A stretch of DNA of 64,000 nt from Stenotrophomonas rhizophila (GTDB lineage: Bacteria; Pseudomonadota; Gammaproteobacteria; Xanthomonadales; Xanthomonadaceae). The notes under the pieces were generated by a model. That model did not search any database and was not told where the DNA came from. It was given only the letters and a program-made list of their open reading frames with translations. Positions 58,225 through 64,000 of the stretch are shown here, one piece after another. The stretch covers positions 558,001-622,000 of the forward strand of contig NZ_VDQT01000001.1 in the NCBI RefSeq assembly GCF_007667275.1. The letters are read 5' to 3'. The translations under genes and the position numbers were made by a program. Numbering within the stretch: the first letter of the stretch is position 1; every line of letters begins with the position of its first letter.

Positions 58225-58317
58225 TTACCCTGATTTCGCCCCGATGGGCAGGGGCCGGATGCGACGCTGTGTCGCGCCGCGGTCGGCCGTTCATGCGGCG
58301 ATCGACCGTGCCGGGCC

Positions 58318-58394
58318 GCACGACCAACGGTCGTGCGCTACCGGGACGGACGATGGGCGGAGCGCCCCGGTAGGTGACGACCGTTGGTCGTCAC
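58318..58394. repeat. Inverted pair of SMAG elements
   Basis: Unit A at 58318-58341 (GCACGACC AAC GGTCGTGC, GCTAC) and unit B at 58370-58394 (GTAG GTGACGACC GTT GGTCGTCAC) face each other, so the pair can fold as one larger hairpin. It fills most of the guaB-folD gap, which holds no gene. Confidence 0.8.
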
Positions 58395-58406
58395 GGCCTC
58401 CCGGCG

Positions 58407-59282
58407 TCAGGACGCCTCTGCGGCCTCGATCGTGTTCTGCATCAACGTCGCCACCGTCATCGGCCCTACCCCGCCCGGCACCGGGGTGATCCAGCTGGCG
58501 CGCCCGGCGGCGGCCTCGAAGCCCACGTCGCCGACCAGGCGGCCGTCGTCCAGCCGGTTGATGCCCACGTCGATCACCACCGCACCCGGCTTGACCCACT
58601 CGCCCGGCACGATGCCCGGGCGGCCCACCGCGACCACCAGGATGTCGGCGTTGCGCACCGACTGCTCGAGCACGTCCTTGGGGGTGAACTTGTGGCAGCT
58701 GGTGACGGTGCAGCCGGCGATCAGCAGCTCCAGGCCCATCGGCCGGCCGACGTGGTTGCTGACGCCGACGATGGTGGCGTTGCGGCCCCGCACCGGCTGG
58801 TCGGTATGGCCCAGCAGCGTGGTGATGCCCCGCGGCGTGCACGGGCGCAGGCCGAATTCACGCAGGGCCAGGTGGCCGACGTTTTCCGGGTGGAAGCCGT
58901 CGACGTCCTTGCGCGGGTCGATCCGATGGATCAGGCGGCTGGCATCGGGAATGCCCGGCAGCGGCAGCTGGACCAGGATGCCGTGGATCTTCGGATCGGC
59001 ATTGAGCTGGTCGATCAGGGTCAGCAGCTGGGCCTCGCTGGTACCGGCCGGCAGGTCGTAATCGAAGGCTTCGATGCCGACCTTCTCCGCGGCGCGGCGC
59101 TTGTTGCGCACATACACGGTCGAGGCCGGGTCGCCCCCCACCAGCACCACGGCCAGCCCCGGGCGGCTGCCACCTGCGGCCAGGCGGGCGTCGACACGCA
59201 CCTTCAGGCTGTCCAGCAGGTCTTCGGCGATGCGGCGACCGTCCAGGATGCGGGCGGTATGACGGGGGGCTGGATCGTTCAT
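58407..59282 (-). CDS. folD: Methylenetetrahydrofolate dehydrogenase / cyclohydrolase
   Basis: A 291-residue bifunctional folate enzyme. [20 protein letters not shown] with the catalytic Lys, [20 protein letters not shown] and the NADP motif [12 protein letters not shown]. Supplies formyl-THF for purines. C-terminal [11 protein letters not shown]. Full length. Confidence 0.95.
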   Translation of the reverse strand: MNDPAPRHTARILDGRRIAEDLLDSLKVRVDARLAAGGSRPGLAVVLVGGDPASTVYVRNKRRAAEKVGIEAFDYDLPAGTSEAQLLTLIDQLNADPKIHGILVQLPLPGIPDASRLIHRIDPRKDVDGFHPENVGHLALREFGLRPCTPRGITTLLGHTDQPVRGRNATIVGVSNHVGRPMGLELLIAGCTVTSCHKFTPKDVLEQSVRNADILVVAVGRPGIVPGEWVKPGAVVIDVGINRLDDGRLVGDVGFEAAAGRASWITPVPGGVGPMTVATLMQNTIEAAEAS

Positions 59283-59320
59283 CGAATGCGGGCGTGGGGC
59301 GGTGGGGAACGTATTGTCCC

Positions 59321-61150
59321 CTATTCCTCTTCTTCCGGCACTTCGTCGGCGTTGAGGGTGCGCGCCTTGCGCTTGGGTGCGGTGAACGGGGTCGGGGTGG
59401 GTACGCCGGGCAGCGCGCTGCCGAACACCATGTGCGCGCCGGCGCGCAGGTCGCCGCCGGCCATCTCCAGTTCGAAGCGCTCAGCGTCGCGCTCGCGGAT
59501 CTGCTCGGCGATATCGCGGGCGTCGTCCTCGTCCGCGCCCAGCTCGACCAGCGCGGCCTGACCGAACATCAGTGCGGACTCGAAGGTTTCGCGGATCTGG
59601 AAATCCACCCCGGCATGGATCAGGCGCAGCGAATGCTCGCGGTCGAACGAGCGCACCAGCAGCTTGGCCTGCGGGAATTCATGCGCGACCAGTTCGACGA
59701 TGCGGTCGGCGTCCTGCGCGTTGTTCACGCACACCGCGATCGCACGCGCGGTGGCTGCGCCGGAGGCATGCAACACATCCAGGCGGGTGCCGTCGCCGTA
59801 GTAGATCTTGAAGCCGAAGCGCTCGGCGTTGTGGATCATGTCCACGTCGTTGTCGATGATGGTCACATCCACGTCGCGCGCCAGCAGCGACTGGCTGGCC
59901 ACCTGGCCGAAACGACCGAAGCCGATCATCAGCACGCTGCCGGACATGCCCTCGGCGGTATCCACCCCTTCCAGCGAGACTTCGCGCGCCGGCATCAGCT
60001 TGTCGTGCAGCAGCACGAACAGCGGGGTCAACGCCATCGACAGCACCACGATCGCGGTCAGGTTGGCGTTGACTTCCACGCCGATCACGCCGGCGGCAGC
60101 CGCAGCGGAGAACAGCACGAAGGCGAACTCGCCGCCCTGCGCCATCACCACGCCACGATCCAGCGCCTGCCGGTGATCGCTGCCCAGGATGCGGGCGACG
60201 GTGTAGATGCACACCGCCTTGGCCAGCATCAGCGCCAGCACGCCGGACACGATCAGCGGCCAGTTGTTGGCGACCACGGTCAGGTCCAGCGCCATGCCCA
60301 CGCTGAGGAAGAACAGGCCCAACAGGATGCCGCGGAACGGCTCGATATCGGCTTCGATCTGGTGGCGGAAGGTGGATTCGCTGAGCAGCACGCCGGCCAG
60401 GAACGCGCCCATCGCCATCGACAGCCCGCCCAGCTGCATCAGCAGCGCCGCCCCCAGCACCACCAGCAGTGCGGCCGCGGTCATCACCTCGCGCGCCTTG
60501 GCGGCGGCCAGGATGCGGAACAACGGGTTGAGCAGGAAGCGACCGACCAGCACCAGGCCGATGATCGCGCCGGCGGCGATTGCCACGCTGATCCAGCGCG
60601 AGCTCGCCCCGGCATCGGCCTGCACCGGCGCCATGAACGCCACCACCGCCAGCAGCGGCACGATCAGCAGGTCTTCGAACAGCAGGATGGAGACGATCTT
60701 CTGCCCCGACGGCAGCGCGATGTCGCCGCGCTCTGCCAGCAGCTGCATGACCACGGCGGTGGAGGTCAGCACGAAACCCGCGGCGCCGATGAAGGCCACC
60801 GGCAGCGGGAATCCGAACAGCATGCACACGCCGGTGAGCACCGCGCCGCAGACCACGATCTGCAGCGTGCCCAGCCCGAAGATTTCCCTGCGCAGGCTCC
60901 ACAGGTGCGACGGGCGCATTTCCAGCCCGATCACGAACAGGAACATCACCACGCCCAACTCGGCAGTGTGCAGGATGGCCTGCGGATCCGAGAACCAGCC
61001 GAAGCCGAACGGTCCAATCGCCAGCCCGGCGGCGAAGTAGCCCAGCACCGAGCCCAGCCCCAGGCGCCGGAACAACGGCACCATCACCACCGCGGCACCC
61101 AGCAGGGCGACGACTTTCACCAGTTCACTGGCACCTGCTTCCACCGCCAT
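59321..61150 (-). CDS. CPA2-family cation:proton antiporter with RCK domain
   Basis: A 609-residue membrane protein, ATG 61150 ([14 protein letters not shown]). About 12 TM segments with the CPA2 motif [14 protein letters not shown] and [13 protein letters not shown]-terminal TrkA-N domain ([25 protein letters not shown]). KefB/KefC-type potassium efflux system; a glutathione-gated role is possible but not shown. No ancillary KefF/KefG gene is adjacent. Confidence 0.9.
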   Translation of the reverse strand: MAVEAGASELVKVVALLGAAVVMVPLFRRLGLGSVLGYFAAGLAIGPFGFGWFSDPQAILHTAELGVVMFLFVIGLEMRPSHLWSLRREIFGLGTLQIVVCGAVLTGVCMLFGFPLPVAFIGAAGFVLTSTAVVMQLLAERGDIALPSGQKIVSILLFEDLLIVPLLAVVAFMAPVQADAGASSRWISVAIAAGAIIGLVLVGRFLLNPLFRILAAAKAREVMTAAALLVVLGAALLMQLGGLSMAMGAFLAGVLLSESTFRHQIEADIEPFRGILLGLFFLSVGMALDLTVVANNWPLIVSGVLALMLAKAVCIYTVARILGSDHRQALDRGVVMAQGGEFAFVLFSAAAAAGVIGVEVNANLTAIVVLSMALTPLFVLLHDKLMPAREVSLEGVDTAEGMSGSVLMIGFGRFGQVASQSLLARDVDVTIIDNDVDMIHNAERFGFKIYYGDGTRLDVLHASGAATARAIAVCVNNAQDADRIVELVAHEFPQAKLLVRSFDREHSLRLIHAGVDFQIRETFESALMFGQAALVELGADEDDARDIAEQIRERDAERFELEMAGGDLRAGAHMVFGSALPGVPTPTPFTAPKRKARTLNADEVPEEEE

Positions 61151-61292
61151 GCGGTTGTTTCCTTGCAACACCGATCAGCCGTCACGATAGGACAAATTGA
61201 TGCAGGTACCTAGCACGCAGGTGCGCATGATCGTGCCATCAATGGAACGATTGGCGATAAATTGCGCAGATCGTCTCGCTATCGCAGCGTAC

Positions 61293-62432
61293 TCAGCCAG
61301 AGCGGCAGAACGCCGCGTAATCGATGTAGCCCGGGAACGCACGATCCGGCGCGCACAGGGGACACCCGGGGTCCGGTGCCAGGCGGATCTCGCGGAAGCG
61401 CATCGCGAGCGCATCGAAGGTCAGCAGGCGCCCCACCAGCGGCTCGCCGATCTGCAGCAGCAGTTTCAGCACTTCGGTGGCCTGCAGCAGGCCGACCATG
61501 CCCGGCAGCACGCCCAGTACGCCGGCCTCGGCGCAGTTCGGTGCGAACTCCGGCGGCGGCGGTTCCGGGAACAGGCAGCGGTAGCACGGTGCCTGGCCGC
61601 GCCGGCGACCCGCATCGAACACCGACACCTGCCCGGTGAAGCGTTCCACCGCGCCATACACCAGCGGAATGCGGTGCTGGATGCACGCATCGTTGAGCAG
61701 GTAGCGCAGCGGGAAGTTGTCCGAACCGTCCAGCACCACGTCCACGCCGTCGAGCAGGGCGTCGACGTTGTCCGAGGTGACCCGCGCCTGCACCGCGTCG
61801 ACGTCCAGGCGCGGATTCAGCGCCAGCAGGCGTTCGCGTGCCGACTGCACCTTGGGCTGGCCGACGCTGGCGTCGGTGTGCAGGATCTGCCGGTGCAGGT
61901 TGCTGCGGTCCACGAGGTCATCGTCGGCGATGCGTAGGTGCCCTACCCCGGCCGCGGCCAGGTAGAACGCGGCGGGCGAGCCGAGGCCGCCGGCACCGAG
62001 CAGCAGCACGCGGGCGCCAAGCAGCGCCTGCTGGCCGGCCACGCCGACCTGCGGCAACAGCAGGTGCCGGGAGTAGCGTTCGTTGAAATCGCGCTCGTCG
62101 TCGCTCTGGATCGGCTGCACGAGCGGCAGGCCGGCGGCGCGCCAGGCGGTGGTACCGCCGTGGACGGAACTGACGTGGGGGTAGCCGAGACCGAGCAGGG
62201 CCTGGGCGGCGTCCAGGGAGCGCCTGCCGCTCTGGCAGATCAGGATGAGCTCGCGGTCCGCGGACGGAAGGTGGGCGGAGGCATTCGCCTCGAGCTCCCC
62301 TTTCGCGATGCCGAGCGCGCCTTCGGCCATGCCGGCGGCACGCTCGTGCGGTTCACGCACGTCGATCAGCAGCGCGCCGTGGAGGGTGCGTTGGTGGGCG
62401 TGCTCGGGGCTGAGTTCGGGTACGGCGGTCAT
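61293..62432 (-). CDS. moeB: ThiF/MoeB adenylyltransferase with N-terminal rhodanese domain
   Basis: A 379-residue protein. Residues 10-110 are a rhodanese domain with active-site loop LICQSGRRSLDAA (Cys). The E1-like part follows: LLLGAGGLGSPAAFYLAAAG, VVLDGSDNFPLRY, and zinc pairs CYRC and CPLC, with a conserved Cys in NCAEAGVLG. It activates MoaD or ThiS-like sulfur carriers and could pass sulfur itself. Eukaryotic MOCS3 has the domains in the opposite order. Confidence 0.88.
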   Translation of the reverse strand: MTAVPELSPEHAHQRTLHGALLIDVREPHERAAGMAEGALGIAKGELEANASAHLPSADRELILICQSGRRSLDAAQALLGLGYPHVSSVHGGTTAWRAAGLPLVQPIQSDDERDFNERYSRHLLLPQVGVAGQQALLGARVLLLGAGGLGSPAAFYLAAAGVGHLRIADDDLVDRSNLHRQILHTDASVGQPKVQSARERLLALNPRLDVDAVQARVTSDNVDALLDGVDVVLDGSDNFPLRYLLNDACIQHRIPLVYGAVERFTGQVSVFDAGRRRGQAPCYRCLFPEPPPPEFAPNCAEAGVLGVLPGMVGLLQATEVLKLLLQIGEPLVGRLLTFDALAMRFREIRLAPDPGCPLCAPDRAFPGYIDYAAFCRSG

Positions 62433-62463
62433 GGCCCATTATGGGCGGGTTGGGACCGCCTGG

Positions 62464-62484
62464 GACACGCGTGGCGTGTCGCTA
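62464..62484. repeat. SMAG/REP element
   Basis: GACACGC GTG GCGTGTC then GCTAC, in the gap between moeB and der. Confidence 0.65.
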
Positions 62485-62493
62485 CCGTGGGAT

Positions 62494-62517
62494 GGCGTCC
62501 CGGTGTCCCGGGACGCC
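62494..62517 (-). terminator. Hairpin after der
   Basis: GGCGTCCCGG TGTC CCGGGACGCC, a perfect 10-base stem eight bases past the der stop. No T-run. Confidence 0.55.
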
Positions 62518-62524
62518 ACGGGCC

Positions 62525-63922
62525 TCATCGGCCCTTTACGTGCCGGATCAGGCGCTTCTTCTTCGCGATCTGGCGATCGGTCAGCTGGTTCTTCTTGCCT
62601 TCATAGGGGTTGGCGCCCTCGCGGAAGATGAACTGCACCGGGGTGCCGATCAGCTTGAAGCGCTTGCGGAAGAAGTTTTCCAGGTAGCGCTTGTAGGACT
62701 CGGGCAGTTCCTTGAGGCGCGTACCGTGCACGATGAAGGTCGGCGGATTGGAACCACCCGGATGCACGTAGCGCAGCTTGGAGACGTGGCCGCGGATCGC
62801 CGGCGGCGGGTTGGTCTCGTAGGCGATTTCCAGCGCCTTGTTGACTTCGCTGGTGCTGAACTCGTGCGTGGCCGAGGCGTGCGCCTGGTGGATCGCACGG
62901 AACAGCTCGCGCAGCCCCGAACCATGCTTGGCCGAGATGCGCACGGTTTCCGCCCACGGCACGAAGCCCAGCTTGCGCGACACCAGCGCTTCGGCCTGCT
63001 CGCGCTGGTAGTCGGTCAAGCCGTCCCACTTGTTGATCGCCACCACCAGGGCACGCCCGGCGTCGAGCACCGCACCCAGCACGGTCGCGTCCTGGTCGGT
63101 CACGCCTTCGCTGGCGTCCAGCATCAGCACCGCCACCTGGCACTGCTCGATCGCCTGCAGGGTCTTGATGACGCTGAACTTCTCGACCACTTCTTCGACC
63201 CGGCCCCGGCGACGCAGGCCGGCGGTGTCGATCAGGCGGTATTCGCGGCCATCGCGCTCCAGGTCCACCGCGATCGAATCGCGGGTGGTGCCCGGCACTT
63301 CCGAAGCGATCATCCGCTCCTCGCCGAGGATGCGGTTGACCAGCGTCGACTTGCCCACGTTGGGGCGGCCGACGAAGGCAATGCGCATCCGGTTCGGATC
63401 GTTGTCCATCTCCTCGCCGCTGCCCTCTTCGGGCAGGCGCTGGACCACTTCTTCAAGCAGGTCGTCCAGTCCCTGGCGATGCGCCGCCGACACGGTCAGC
63501 ATCTCACTGAACCCGTAGCGGGCGAACTCCGCGCGGACGGTGTCTTCGTTGGTGCCGTCGATCTTGTTGATCAGCAGCAGGGTCGGCCGCGACAGCTTGC
63601 GCAGCCAGGACAGGATCTCGTCATCCAGCGCGGAGGTGCCATCACGGGCATCCACCACGAACAGGATCAGATCGGCTTCACCCGCGGCAGCGCGGGCCTG
63701 GTCGGCGGTAGCGCCGGCCAGACCTTCGTCATCCTCCGAGATACCGCCCGTGTCGACGACGAGGAAATGGTTGTCCTCGTCCAGACGGCAGACACCATAG
63801 TTGCGGTCCCGGGTGACGCCGGGCTGGTCATGGACCAGGGCGTCACGGGTACGGGTCAGCGCATTGAAAATGGTGGACTTGCCGACGTTCGGCCGTCCAA
63901 CCAGGGCGACCAAGGGCAGCAT
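62525..63922 (-). CDS. der: Ribosome biogenesis GTPase Der (EngA)
   Basis: A 465-residue protein with two tandem G domains, each starting with GRPNVGKST (about residues 9 and 184), NKxD motifs ([16 protein letters not shown]) and a C-terminal KH-like domain ([22 protein letters not shown]). Needed for 50S maturation. Starts 12 bases after the bamB stop. Confidence 0.96.
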   Translation of the reverse strand: MLPLVALVGRPNVGKSTIFNALTRTRDALVHDQPGVTRDRNYGVCRLDEDNHFLVVDTGGISEDDEGLAGATADQARAAAGEADLILFVVDARDGTSALDDEILSWLRKLSRPTLLLINKIDGTNEDTVRAEFARYGFSEMLTVSAAHRQGLDDLLEEVVQRLPEEGSGEEMDNDPNRMRIAFVGRPNVGKSTLVNRILGEERMIASEVPGTTRDSIAVDLERDGREYRLIDTAGLRRRGRVEEVVEKFSVIKTLQAIEQCQVAVLMLDASEGVTDQDATVLGAVLDAGRALVVAINKWDGLTDYQREQAEALVSRKLGFVPWAETVRISAKHGSGLRELFRAIHQAHASATHEFSTSEVNKALEIAYETNPPPAIRGHVSKLRYVHPGGSNPPTFIVHGTRLKELPESYKRYLENFFRKRFKLIGTPVQFIFREGANPYEGKKNQLTDRQIAKKKRLIRHVKGR

Positions 63923-63934
63923 CGCGGTAACTCC

Positions 63935-64000
63935 TTATTGTGCCAACCGGAATGCGGTCAGCTTTCCATCAACGTTCTGCACCAGCAGAATCCCATCGGC
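63935..64000 (-). CDS. bamB: C-terminal end of BamB outer-membrane assembly lipoprotein (partial)
   Basis: The last 21 codons, ADGILLVQNVDGKLTAFRLA plus one residue before the TAA at 63935. This is the final beta-propeller blade typical of BamB, and bamB next to der is the standard gammaproteobacterial order. A GGAG for der lies right after the stop. Confidence 0.8.
   Translation of the reverse strand, partial: ADGILLVQNVDGKLTAFRLAQ

Overview
The window is a high-GC gammaproteobacterial chromosome segment, most likely Stenotrophomonas or a close relative in the Xanthomonadaceae. The reasons are protein style (a long TonB-dependent receptor beside glycan-use genes, bifunctional HisB and HisIE, long-form HisG) and many short GTAG-tagged palindromes between genes, which match the SMAG/REP elements known from S. 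maltophilia. No identification beyond this is possible from sequence reading alone.

Layout. 1-10090: a mannose/N-glycan locus (AGE-type isomerase, PfkB kinase, sugar MFS permease, LacI regulator, GH92 alpha-mannosidase) divergent from a TonB-dependent receptor, with four similar operator-like palindromes between them. 10176-10444: a complex inverted-repeat block. 10460-15026: CutC, a Tat-exported glycosylasparaginase, glucokinase and a secreted metallophosphoesterase. 15116-22525: a tightly overlapping his operon (hisG-D-C-B-H-A-F-IE) led by a TrpR-like regulator whose start is overlapped by a palindromic operator. Then hisS, an FNR-type oxygen regulator, and thrABC with a Thr-rich leader peptide. 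30514-34229: two-gene AraC/DMT unit, an acetyltransferase and small proteins.

34339-38691 is an AT-richer island placed at the 3' end of tRNA-Arg(CCT). Its far edge carries a diverged tRNA-like copy in the same orientation, and inside it lies the decayed C-terminus of a tyrosine recombinase. Its main cargo is a three-gene cassette: a RelA/SpoT-type nucleotide synthetase with a long C-terminal extension, a roughly 94-residue small protein, and an HExxH metallopeptidase. A second, two-gene cassette of unknown function sits next to the tRNA-like end. The three-gene cassette is the best candidate for an undescribed conflict or defence system here.

38815-64000 returns to core genes: kdsA, an ALDH7-type dehydrogenase with an SDR, a methyltransferase, pyrD, murB, transporters, an APH-like kinase, then a second unusual pair (an XRE-HTH protein with a degenerate ATPase-like body, overlapping a membrane-anchored STAND-type ATPase), a large secreted discoidin/six-hairpin protein, guaBA, folD, a CPA2 antiporter, a rhodanese-MoeB fusion, der and the tail of bamB.

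How it fits together: the left third is built around stripping mannose and GlcNAc-Asn from glycoproteins, importing the sugars, and feeding fructose-6-phosphate and glucose-6-phosphate into central metabolism. The his and thr operons show two different control logics, repressor/operator for his and leader-peptide attenuation for thr.
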